Assembly: GCF_003259225.1 (NCBI RefSeq)
Contig: NZ_QHJF01000017.1
Location: 78,244 to 142,243, forward strand
Source of the DNA: Marinomonas arctica
GTDB taxonomy: Bacteria > Pseudomonadota > Gammaproteobacteria > Pseudomonadales > Marinomonadaceae
Direction of reading: 5' to 3'
DNA length: 64,000 nucleotides
Made by a program: the position numbers and the translations under genes. Of this stretch, positions 25,901-33,742 are shown piece after piece. Within the stretch, counting starts at the first letter, position 1. Every line of letters begins with the position of its first letter. Below the pieces are notes generated by a model. The model was not told the origin of the DNA and did no database searches. It saw nothing but the letters and a program-made list of their open reading frames with translations.

Positions 25901-27041
25901 TAAGGGGTAAAGCCTCTTGTAAGCTGCTACGAACAAAAGTCGACGCCATCACTTTTGTAAGCGGCTGCTGCAAAGCTGAAAATTGGTGTATGAAGAGCAT
26001 AAACCTGTCTATGTCGGCTATCTCTTCACCACCGGATGCCACTTGCAGCTGAGTAATTTGTAAAGACGCCAATAATTGCGTAAACGCTTCGTGTATCCAC
26101 TCGACATTAAATGCGGTTTCTAGGCGATACGGATTTGACCAACCGATCATCTGCTGTTTAACCTTATCATCTTGTGCTTTCCAGAAAGCTGGAAAGCCTT
26201 CAATGCGATCACATTGCGTGATAAAGACATAAACAGGCAGCACAAAACCCGTCTTCTTTTGAGTTTTCCAAAGTTGTTGAAACAGCTGTTCGCCAAGCTC
26301 TTCTAATGCTGCCGGCGCATCTGGATGCAGTAGAGATTCTGCAGAAATACATAAAATAATCTTATCAAGGGCACGCTCTGGGCGATACCAATTGAGTTGC
26401 TCAAGGTTATCATCCAAGGTATCGATTGAAGATTCGATGACCACACCATGGTCAAAAAAATGCCACCCACTAGCCGCGGTTAATAAGCGCTTCTCTCTTG
26501 GTAACAATTGTGCTCGCTTACCTTGTTTAATAGATTGCACTAATTGGCTTTTACCGCTCTGTTCCTGACCAATTATAAGCGACCACTCTACTTGATAGCG
26601 CCATTCTCGTTGAGTTGTTAAATACTCTATCGCATTCACTGCGCGACGTATTTGAGCCATACCAACGAGCTGGCGATAACTTTTCTTCTTATTTTTTGGT
26701 TTTTCTTTTCCTCTAAATTTTTTAATCAACCAAAGCACTGGCATACTAAAAAGATCAACCAGCCATGACATAAGCCGAACCAAAGACTTGGTCAGTAACA
26801 GCAACCATTTAGAGCCTTTTTTAATCAACCATAATCCTACCCCAACGACAATGATCACTAATAAGATGAGGCCAATCATTTGCCAAAGAGGATCCTGCCA
26901 AATCGGTTTAAGCTGCTCAATCAAAGGGGATAATCGCGCCACAAGACTTTGATACAATCGCTCTACTTGCAGAGTAATACGATCAAATTTTGAAAGAGAT
27001 TGCTCTATCCAACGTATCATTCCAGTTAGGTCAGTAGCCAT
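22953..27041 (-). CDS. tssM: T6SS inner-membrane complex protein TssM (IcmF)
   Basis: 1362 residues. Membrane helices lie near 53-72 (MIGLILLVIIVVGVGLWLI) and about 430 (IGVLATALVMSLLFVFDV). The cytoplasmic NTPase-like domain between them has a Walker A motif GQEQSGKS. The large periplasmic part ends in the IcmF C-terminal beta domain (AFVSRGSWGLFEWL, VPVGVKGERVYLEEP). TssM spans the envelope and binds TssJ and TssL. It overlaps the end of tssL by 16 bp. Confidence 0.95.
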   Translation of the reverse strand: MATDLTGMIRWIEQSLSKFDRITLQVERLYQSLVARLSPLIEQLKPIWQDPLWQMIGLILLVIIVVGVGLWLIKKGSKWLLLLTKSLVRLMSWLVDLFSMPVLWLIKKFRGKEKPKNKKKSYRQLVGMAQIRRAVNAIEYLTTQREWRYQVEWSLIIGQEQSGKSQLVQSIKQGKRAQLLPREKRLLTAASGWHFFDHGVVIESSIDTLDDNLEQLNWYRPERALDKIILCISAESLLHPDAPAALEELGEQLFQQLWKTQKKTGFVLPVYVFITQCDRIEGFPAFWKAQDDKVKQQMIGWSNPYRLETAFNVEWIHEAFTQLLASLQITQLQVASGGEEIADIDRFMLFIHQFSALQQPLTKVMASTFVRSSLQEALPLRGIYFCGQLDDKTAFIEDVFQQKIFAEKHLSSILEKRRFSNNKVLRQFQIGVLATALVMSLLFVFDVTRVVQFNTFSQDKLKQLHSMLVDCSAQGADTFRLMQGLSDVGERLLTISMPLSWLDMIEVEKQQLVAQHLLEKNLFIALECRLKQRADALLLATQTPLAVGNYQALSQQLEDYQQNLIEFENEQASFETLAGPLKNNRGLSTALAKLLNYLYDNPVPNSINFASDLIVGAVRRAEYSPSWMRNDESLVSRQLSTQFLETLTGELQIALLQHAENIPLAPLEAFNAQTVWMARDRRLPASTVIQDYKKLRQWSVKTSNDWLANSNSTSPCGRIAEQMNTLRQELVVHGFDSRQLEQLAERFSPQSCDQIVRESFAELSFAPFGALFEFGPKGLLIKTPELQKLAEKVEAITELSFVKDSYPPVIDSSEGVDQWQQAPLQQLIDVLVNYQQFTDEHGDTALFNSALDVRLQQVTERLLSAAMIRPAQRIKAPKPVNDLIDYRERSVADAVNSFKQVQELLLQIQILLQQLGDTSNVLRLNQQVQKFILQQLTQLDRLVSDYQLYQPLPFPQWQKPDFAQAMFNIQDDKQAELYLTNQQQKMSYFAFNYAQPLLQYLQNSDTGLSDPKVQIWMATLQDLGRFERGEPNNQVVLLNDLVTQKLADISNSQCPQSEYFDATHSSGSWFAKRREQIEQQVGLHCSSADKKALVARYTYLAERFNQEVAGRYPFAEIHQAGNQDLNSKALQAFLKDYHEKSENLLADLDKQNQKDGSIPASWREFIEQMNVIDDFFAQTWQAKNKQWQVHMQVTFDAQGDLLKASEGSNQIIEWVLQSGRTQALFPNGNNTIIWSPGSRMQLDLRWATGSAYLPIGLPGIHSDPTQLGTAKALTASFVSRGSWGLFEWLTLYASDSAELDNESMLSFYVPVGVKGERVYLEEPAYVSRSNLLVQAFVSDDKGEQHAIVLPRHFPTQAPGLND

Positions 27042-27775
27042 TTTTCAAGCCCCTGATTCAATAACAACCACACCACTGCCCCTATTAAAAAATACAGGCT
27101 AATACTGTAAACAGTCCAACGATACCAATTCGATAATGGGGCGAGACGCTGCTCATATTGTGACGCCATGCAATGTTCATAAGCTTGAACATGGATATAC
27201 TGAGCAGCTATAGGTTGATGTTGAGTGATAATTTTAAATAACTTATGGCGATAGACTTCTAATATGGGCTCTTTATCGCGATAACGCCCAGCAAAGCCGA
27301 GCCGCAGCGCAAGCAAATATACGGCACACAGCTGTACTTCAAGTTGATCATATTTGCCATGGGCTAAAAGAGTATTTAAATGCCTATAAAAGGTACCACC
27401 AGCTGAGCAACTATCATAAAAATGCTCCTCTAATAATACCCGCTGCCAATAATCTCGCCCTGTCCAATCTAATTCAATAATAAATAATTCATCAGCAAGG
27501 GCTACCATAGCAAAACAAGCTTGATCTAATAACACTTGCTGCCTTTCAGTCAATTTATCTCGCCAATACAAACGCTTATCACCCAGCCATTGGCTCAGGT
27601 GTAAACTAATGGCGGTCGCTATTTCTTCGTCATTAGGCATAGCCTGAAGTTTCAGGATTTTTTTTGCTTCTAAGGCCAACTGATCATGATTAATCCAACG
27701 CTTAACCATAGCAATCTGCTGATAAAACTGATTCATCAAATTAACAAGATTGAAGTCTGTTCTGGCCATCGTCAT
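27026..27775 (-). CDS. tssL: T6SS inner-membrane complex protein TssL (DotU family)
   Basis: 249 residues. The cytoplasmic DotU domain (about 15-200, with MVALADELFIIELDWTGRDYW and FAGRYRD) is followed by one C-terminal membrane helix (SISLYFLIGAVVWLLL). There is no OmpA-like peptidoglycan-binding extension, so anchoring to the wall must come from elsewhere. Its start overlaps the tssK stop by 4 bp (ATGA). Confidence 0.93.
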   Translation of the reverse strand: MTMARTDFNLVNLMNQFYQQIAMVKRWINHDQLALEAKKILKLQAMPNDEEIATAISLHLSQWLGDKRLYWRDKLTERQQVLLDQACFAMVALADELFIIELDWTGRDYWQRVLLEEHFYDSCSAGGTFYRHLNTLLAHGKYDQLEVQLCAVYLLALRLGFAGRYRDKEPILEVYRHKLFKIITQHQPIAAQYIHVQAYEHCMASQYEQRLAPLSNWYRWTVYSISLYFLIGAVVWLLLNQGLEKWLLT

Positions 27776-29169
27776 TCACCCTCTTTCATTTTCACATCAT
27801 GAGGAAGATGCAAAACAATGCGCTTCGGTTGCATTGGTTTTAACTTACCATTGGTACAAGCCACCACTAAGGGTTGTCCGGACTTTACATACAAAGGGTC
27901 AACTGAAATATAAAATAATACGTGTCCAGGCAAAGCGGTAATACCTGTCGCCTCATCATATTCAGTTCGCTCAACACTGGCGCCTAAAAGGCGTTTTATA
28001 GAAAGCTCTTTGTGTATTTTTCCTGATGCAATTCGACAATCTGTCATCCATTGAACTAAATCGGACTGTGTTTGTTGTTGGCGGGGTTTTAACTCAATAA
28101 GTAACTTATTTCGGCTCCATGCTTTATCAAAAGCAATGGAAAATACGCCGTCTTGGCTTTCTTCAAAGACTAAACTTGAGTAACGTAAGTTCACTTCTTC
28201 CAATCGCTGTTCGATATACTGAATAGCAAATGCCAACCCACTACCACAATCTAAATGTAGATAAGGTGGTAATTTAGGAGGAATACGACTTGAATCCAAC
28301 TCGCACATTGAACCAATCAATCGAGCTAATACTTGATACACCATCCAAGGGGAACTAACACCATTATCCACTATCAATTCCAGCTCCGCTAAATGCTGAA
28401 CCATAGAGCGAATCCACAATCGATGTTGATCACTAACACGGCTCCCCAACAGTTCTTCGCCATTTTCAGAAAAACCAGCCAAAAGTCGTGCTTTTTTACG
28501 AATCATAAAAGCCATATTTTGTAAACGAAGTTGAAGGGGGAAGCGCTCCATTCGAGCTTCTTCATAGGCTATAAAATTGTCGGCGTCTATACGTAACATC
28601 GGTGGGCAATAGGATGTTACTTGGTATTGTGCACTATCAATTTTACTGATTTCCAAAAGAGGTAAAGCAACGTATTGCTCTCGTACTCGATTGGAAACTT
28701 GCAATGACAGGATGGGCTGCAATCGTAAAACCTCAGTCTCCCCATCTCCTGTATTGTCGTCTTTCGCCAGTTCCCCGTCGACGACATTAAAACGCTGAAT
28801 ATCAGAGCTGCTACTTGCGCTACCAGATACGCGAATAGGTACGGTTAGCTGAATCTTTAATGCAACCTGATCGTCAAACTGCACGTCTTTTTTTAAATCA
28901 ATCTGAATAGGAGCGTGCTCAGTGACGTCATAATTTATTTGAAGACCATCGGGCATAATAGCCCGTAGTTTTTTTAAATAAACCACGCCTTCTAATAACC
29001 TTGCCTCGTCAATAGCCATATTTATTATGCCCCAATGATAGGGAATATTTCGCATCAGGCTCTGCAATTGATTCTCCCAATAGATATGATTTTGCTGAAA
29101 ATGTTGGGGAGATAACAACATTCCTTCATGCCAACAAACAGAAAGAGGCAAACTATCAAATTGGCTCAT
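27772..29169 (-). CDS. tssK: T6SS baseplate protein TssK
   Basis: 465 residues of the TssK/ImpJ/VasE family. The N-terminus SVCWHEGMLLSPQHFQQNHI is the family hallmark, and the C-terminus GQPLVVACTNGKLKPMQPKR is also typical. TssK trimers join the baseplate to the TssL/TssM membrane complex. It overlaps tssJ upstream and tssL downstream by 4 bp each. Confidence 0.95.
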   Translation of the reverse strand: MSQFDSLPLSVCWHEGMLLSPQHFQQNHIYWENQLQSLMRNIPYHWGIINMAIDEARLLEGVVYLKKLRAIMPDGLQINYDVTEHAPIQIDLKKDVQFDDQVALKIQLTVPIRVSGSASSSSDIQRFNVVDGELAKDDNTGDGETEVLRLQPILSLQVSNRVREQYVALPLLEISKIDSAQYQVTSYCPPMLRIDADNFIAYEEARMERFPLQLRLQNMAFMIRKKARLLAGFSENGEELLGSRVSDQHRLWIRSMVQHLAELELIVDNGVSSPWMVYQVLARLIGSMCELDSSRIPPKLPPYLHLDCGSGLAFAIQYIEQRLEEVNLRYSSLVFEESQDGVFSIAFDKAWSRNKLLIELKPRQQQTQSDLVQWMTDCRIASGKIHKELSIKRLLGASVERTEYDEATGITALPGHVLFYISVDPLYVKSGQPLVVACTNGKLKPMQPKRIVLHLPHDVKMKEGE

Positions 29170-29687
29170 GGTTTATGTTCCTCAAGCAAATAATTTTGCC
29201 TGTTTAAAGTTATTTTCAGCACCTTATATTGAGTAAGGTCTGCTTGGTATTGACCATCTTGGTCAAGATAATTAGCGAAAAGATAAACAGAAACGGCATT
29301 AAAATAATTTTTTGGCAAAATCAAAACGTATTCTGCTGTGTATGGCACCACTTCCTGTTCACTGACAACTAACTTTTTCTGATAACGAAGTAATAATCTT
29401 TTTTTATTTATGAACCAATCTGGACCGCTTAACGCACTCAACACTTCCGCCGCCTTATCGTTAAAGACGAATACAATATCCAGTGCAACCGGTACATTAT
29501 TATTACTGTCGACAGAAGACTGTATGTAGACAGACTCTAATAATGTCTTATCAAAATGATAGAAAGGCACAACTTTCGCCATGCCTTTATCAAGACTATT
29601 GCCAATGCTTGCAGCCGTCTCACAACCTGACAAAAAAAGTATTGATAACCAAAACACACCATAAAAGGCAATCTTCATGGTATACAT
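29166..29687 (-). CDS. tssJ: T6SS outer-membrane lipoprotein TssJ
   Basis: 173 residues with a lipoprotein signal ending in the lipobox LSGC, so Cys22 should be the lipidated N-terminus. The rest is a beta-sandwich with KVVPFYHFDK and AEYVLILPKNYFNAVSVYLF. TssJ sits in the outer membrane and holds the periplasmic end of TssM. It follows tssG directly. Confidence 0.88.
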   Translation of the reverse strand: MYTMKIAFYGVFWLSILFLSGCETAASIGNSLDKGMAKVVPFYHFDKTLLESVYIQSSVDSNNNVPVALDIVFVFNDKAAEVLSALSGPDWFINKKRLLLRYQKKLVVSEQEVVPYTAEYVLILPKNYFNAVSVYLFANYLDQDGQYQADLTQYKVLKITLNRQNYLLEEHKP

Positions 29688-30791
29688 TTAAAACACCGTA
29701 GCGATTAAAAAACGAATACGTTGCACTCGTTGAGTCCGAGCGATTAGTGCTGATCCGTAACCTAATCGATTCGTAACACCTAATTGAGCACTCAGCAAAG
29801 TGGCATTGTTTTCTGCCTGACTGTCTGGCAAACAAATAAATGTAATCAAACAATCCACTCGTCTTTCACTAATCCAAGCCAATAGATCTCGTAATTGATA
29901 ATGAAAAATACCACCAGGAACTAATTCACTGATGCGCTGCCTAGTCATCGGCCCTAATTCAAGCTCAAATACGGCTTGTTGGTCCCAAACTCTCTTTCCT
30001 AAAGCCGCTTCGCTACCTAGACGATGATTTTTTTTACCGAGACGAGAATGATCAGTCGATTGCACACTAAGCCAACGACCAATCAAACTATTCATCTTCA
30101 CCACAGGCAACGCCAAGACAATTTCAAACAGTTTTCTAACGGTTGACAATGTCATGCGACAGTTCGCCAAATGACCGGATAATGCTAATAAAGTATCGTC
30201 ATGTTGACCGTGTAAACTTCGCTGCGTTGAATAGTAATGACCACTTAACGCCAATAAAAACTCCCCTATAGTACTTTCACTCGCTTTACTATTAGTGAGG
30301 GTATAATTAGTTTGAGCGTGAATAACATAACGCAATGCGTGAATACGATTATTAAAAATATTTATAAAGGCGGCCATTGCCCCCTCCCCGTAATATTTAT
30401 CTTCACGCATCATATCGGAAAATGGCTCAGCCAACGGTCCGTCTAGTCCAGTCAAGTTATAATAAGAACACTCAATTGTGTGTTTCTTACTTTTCAACCA
30501 GTTTGTAGAGCCTGCTTTGTTATTTTTTTCTTTTTGTCTCACTGTCTCTTTTAATAAAGCTGTCTCCATCATGTCTTCAGAAAATAACACTTTTCGTATT
30601 TCTCCTGGAGGAAGACTACGTTGCAAGGAAGCCACAAACGTAATTTTTGCTGTCAGGGATTCTAGTACATCGTCTTCACCCACCTTCATACCAAGTAGCA
30701 AATGCGCTAGCTGATGAAATGACCAACTAGCATCAGGTTGGGTATAAAGCTGAGCTACAGAATAACCTTTTCGCCAATGCGTGGTTGCCAT
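29688..30791 (-). CDS. tssG: T6SS baseplate protein TssG
   Basis: 367 residues of the TssG/ImpH/VasB family (YYNLTGLDGPLAEPFSDMMR in the middle). The C-terminal part has RLGSEAALGKRVWDQQAVFE and ends ARTQRVQRIRFLI. I use the ATG at 30791, about 10 nt after AAGGAG; a GTG at 30800 in the same frame is too close to that site. It overlaps the end of tssF by 37 bp. With TssF and TssE it builds the baseplate wedge. Confidence 0.92.
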   Translation of the reverse strand: MATTHWRKGYSVAQLYTQPDASWSFHQLAHLLLGMKVGEDDVLESLTAKITFVASLQRSLPPGEIRKVLFSEDMMETALLKETVRQKEKNNKAGSTNWLKSKKHTIECSYYNLTGLDGPLAEPFSDMMREDKYYGEGAMAAFINIFNNRIHALRYVIHAQTNYTLTNSKASESTIGEFLLALSGHYYSTQRSLHGQHDDTLLALSGHLANCRMTLSTVRKLFEIVLALPVVKMNSLIGRWLSVQSTDHSRLGKKNHRLGSEAALGKRVWDQQAVFELELGPMTRQRISELVPGGIFHYQLRDLLAWISERRVDCLITFICLPDSQAENNATLLSAQLGVTNRLGYGSALIARTQRVQRIRFLIATVF

Positions 30792-32599
30792 TGATGCCAC
30801 ACTCCTTCGCGTTGATCACTAATCAATTGCAGCTGTACGAAATGATTCAGTGTTGTATATAAACCGAAAAAATAGCTCAGTACGCTACCCAACAATAACG
30901 GGTTAGCATCGGAAAAATAATCTTCATTTATTTCCAATGAGATTTGATTGCCCCGACAATGTCCACGCCACATATCACCACCAATTCGCCTTGTCACCAT
31001 TTGTGATGACATACTGACTAACCCTTCCAATTGTCTATTATGGGATGGAGACAAGGGATCACAATACAAACGTAGAATTTGTTTTAACAACGCCAAACGC
31101 TCATTGCCCGAACCAAGGGCGTCCAAGTTAAGCGACAATTGTGATAATAATTTTATATTGTTTTTACCTACTAAACTGGCACCTTTAAACTTAGTAGGTA
31201 TGCCTAAAATAGAGGCATTCAACATAGGACCTGAGCCAACTAACTGTAAGTTCTGTCCCTCACGAAGCGCCTCAGGCAAACGTCTATTATTACAAAGTCC
31301 TTGAACAATAAGAGTCTGATCGACGGGTTGACTGGGAGAAAAATCTGGATCGTAGATGGATAAAAAAGTGTCACATCCACGCTCTCCTGGTGTTAATAAT
31401 CCAGATAGCCGCGTAACATAGTATTGATTAACATTACCTTTTCCATTGGGGCCTAACCATGAACTCAGCACTTGACTCCGCCCATTAAAAGAAATGCTTT
31501 TCACTTCCGTTATACTGTGTACTTCACCTTGTAAATAATGCCTTTCATCTGCTAAAAGGCGATACTCATGTTGATTATGCTGAAGTTGAATAGGTTTGAA
31601 TGTTTTTTCATATAGGTTTATTGCAGGAAAGCAATTTAACCTAAAGCAGCGTTTGTGTAGATAAATTGCATTTGCAGATTGTTCTAGTAAAAAAAGTATT
31701 TCAAAACTGTTCTGTGCATGACGAAGTACACCACTATGATGCAATTCGGCTATATCTAAAAAATAAAATTTTTCCACAAAAGCAAAATATTCTTGTAATA
31801 ATCTATAAGCTCGTTGACTACCAGCATCATCAGGTAAGACATTTTGATCATCATCAAAACCTTGCCATTTCAACACTTTCGATAAAGGGCAAGTGTCACT
31901 GTCCAATCGAGTCACTTTATCACCGACTCGTACAGCAACGCCTATTAAATCATCATTTAACAGTTTAAAAATTTTCGCTCTTTGCTCAATATCAGCAATA
32001 TAAAAACGTAAATGTTCAATGGGATAATCTTGTATTGACTCTGTACCTATATTAGAAACAGTTAATGAAATTACCGATTGAAGATCGCGTCCAGGTGAGA
32101 TATTTAGCTCGTCTAATCCAGAAAATAAATTCTTTGGCAATATCTCTGTTTTAATAACATCCAATGGCCATAATTGTGTGTGATAGCAATTTTCAAATCG
32201 GCATTCCACTTTTTCTTTTTGACCACTATTTCCTATACGTGACGCCGTGCCAATAAATTGTCGACCTTTATCGAAACAATAACCATTGATAAAATTAGCA
32301 CCATCGGCCTCTACGTTCGCTTGTAATACCACCATGCACGGTAAAGAGCGCACCAAATTGGGGTAAAGGCTATGTAATAATTGATTTGGTATCTGGTCTC
32401 GCTGTTGCTCTAAATCAGCCCGCAATCGACCCGTCATAAATGCAAAAGACTGAAGCAATTGTTCTACATGCGGATCGTCAGAACGACCAGCACTCAATTT
32501 CAATTCTGCGGCAACATCTGGGTAAGTATGGCTGAAGGACTCTACCGATTGGCGTAGATAACGCATTTCTTGTTGAAAAAAGGGATAATTTTGAGACAT
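30755..32599 (-). CDS. tssF: T6SS baseplate protein TssF
   Basis: 614 residues of the TssF/ImpG/VasA family. The N-terminus FFQQEMRYLRQSVESFSHTY and the stretch DPHVEQLLQSFAFMTGRLRA are characteristic, and the C-terminal GSVLSYFFGLYTTLNHFVQL is also conserved. TssF is the main wedge component next to TssG. It is 91 bp downstream of tssE; no terminator was seen in that gap. Confidence 0.94.
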   Translation of the reverse strand: MSQNYPFFQQEMRYLRQSVESFSHTYPDVAAELKLSAGRSDDPHVEQLLQSFAFMTGRLRADLEQQRDQIPNQLLHSLYPNLVRSLPCMVVLQANVEADGANFINGYCFDKGRQFIGTASRIGNSGQKEKVECRFENCYHTQLWPLDVIKTEILPKNLFSGLDELNISPGRDLQSVISLTVSNIGTESIQDYPIEHLRFYIADIEQRAKIFKLLNDDLIGVAVRVGDKVTRLDSDTCPLSKVLKWQGFDDDQNVLPDDAGSQRAYRLLQEYFAFVEKFYFLDIAELHHSGVLRHAQNSFEILFLLEQSANAIYLHKRCFRLNCFPAINLYEKTFKPIQLQHNQHEYRLLADERHYLQGEVHSITEVKSISFNGRSQVLSSWLGPNGKGNVNQYYVTRLSGLLTPGERGCDTFLSIYDPDFSPSQPVDQTLIVQGLCNNRRLPEALREGQNLQLVGSGPMLNASILGIPTKFKGASLVGKNNIKLLSQLSLNLDALGSGNERLALLKQILRLYCDPLSPSHNRQLEGLVSMSSQMVTRRIGGDMWRGHCRGNQISLEINEDYFSDANPLLLGSVLSYFFGLYTTLNHFVQLQLISDQREGVWHQWQPRIGEKVIL

Positions 32600-32690
32600 A
32601 AACTTTTTATCCTGTATCTAAAATACGTCCAGCACTCATCAGAAATGCACCGCTAAAAAACACGGAGCCTCCTTCGTTATTGTTTACTTT

Positions 32691-33080
32691 TCACCCAAAA
32701 ATAAAACCTTGCTCAAAATGCTCATTTTCTAGCTCTATTTTTAACTGGCAACGGGATCGCTGGTTGCTAATACCTATGTTCAATACCCAAATTTTTTTGA
32801 TGCGCGGTTCAAATACTTTCAGTACTTGAACAATATCGTTTTGAAACTGAGTGATTTGTCCCTGATTATCCAAGGACTGATCCACTATGGCTGTCAATCC
32901 GTTGCGATATATACCTTCCATGGTAGATATCGAACGATGGCTATAGCCATCAACACCCGCATCTAAAAATCCGCCAAAATTTAAAATATATTCTACGTTT
33001 TTTATAACAGACTCTTGGGTGCTGATTGCTTGTCCAGCATGAGTAATTTTTTCAAAAAAAGCTTTTGCCATTTTTGACAT
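32691..33080 (-). CDS. tssE: T6SS baseplate protein TssE (gp25-like)
   Basis: 129 residues, with the gp25/lysozyme-like wedge pattern VEYILNFGGFLDAGVDGYSH and then IVQVLKVFEPRIKKIWVLNI. I start it at the ATG at 33080 (MSKMAKAFFEKI), 4 bp after the hcp stop. The frame is open further upstream but would overlap hcp by 80 bp. The EPR motif common in TssE reads EPRIKK here. It nucleates sheath polymerisation on the baseplate. Confidence 0.85.
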   Translation of the reverse strand: MSKMAKAFFEKITHAGQAISTQESVIKNVEYILNFGGFLDAGVDGYSHRSISTMEGIYRNGLTAIVDQSLDNQGQITQFQNDIVQVLKVFEPRIKKIWVLNIGISNQRSRCQLKIELENEHFEQGFIFG

Positions 33081-33084
33081 TACC

Positions 33085-33699
33085 CTAGCTTGATAGCGCT
33101 GCAATAGGACGGTTTTTAGCCACACTCCAAGCCGCTGCCGAGAAACCGCCTTGATTACCAACATTGGCGCCTTGCACCTGATGATGCCAACCTATTTCCG
33201 TAAAGTTCAGCTTAAACTGCTCGGTAGGCATGTCATTGGGATGAGATTGAAAGTCAATTTCGCTAATCAATGCGAGACGCAATTCAAAGCGCATAATGAT
33301 ATTAAACTGATCCCCAGAGTTACGTAGTACCCAGATAATCGTCGGTGTACCACCAACCACATCAAGCGTTTTTGCTCTCAGGCAAAAGTCATACATCTTA
33401 GGAGACGTCTGATCCACATATTTCACACAAGTAAAATCTGTAATCATAGGACGCCCCGATGTTCGAGCATTATTACTCACATCCGTTGTAATCTGTTGTT
33501 TAATGCCTTGATTGATAGACACCAGCTCAACACAATTAGTCCAATCAAATTGTGCACCACCTGCATTCGCTTTTAATTCGCTCCATGCCGGTCCATCACC
33601 CTCGCCAGCAGCACCGTCTATAAGCGAGCCGACACCCGTCGCATCAGTATTGGTTCCATTAAAATTGGGAACCCCAAATTGCAATAGTATTAAATCCAT
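33085..33699 (-). CDS. hcp: T6SS inner-tube protein Hcp (TssD)
   Basis: 204 residues, somewhat longer than the usual ~160-172, with extra residues near the N-terminus (SLIDGAAGEGDGPAW). Hcp features include IKQQITTDVSNNARTSGRP, MITDFTCVKYVDQTSPKMYD and EQFKLNFTEIGWHHQVQG. Hexamers stack into the expelled tube and can carry cargo in the lumen. It lies between tssBC and tssE in the core operon. Confidence 0.93.
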   Translation of the reverse strand: MDLILLQFGVPNFNGTNTDATGVGSLIDGAAGEGDGPAWSELKANAGGAQFDWTNCVELVSINQGIKQQITTDVSNNARTSGRPMITDFTCVKYVDQTSPKMYDFCLRAKTLDVVGGTPTIIWVLRNSGDQFNIIMRFELRLALISEIDFQSHPNDMPTEQFKLNFTEIGWHHQVQGANVGNQGGFSAAAWSVAKNRPIAALSS

Positions 33700-33742
33700 A
33701 ATCCCTATCTCTCTTAAGTAGTTAATGTATTAATTTCTAGGG

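Noticed and set aside
33085..33164. Longer tssE start overlapping hcp
   Set aside because: It would overlap hcp by 80 bp; the ATG at 33080 just after the hcp stop gives a normal TssE.
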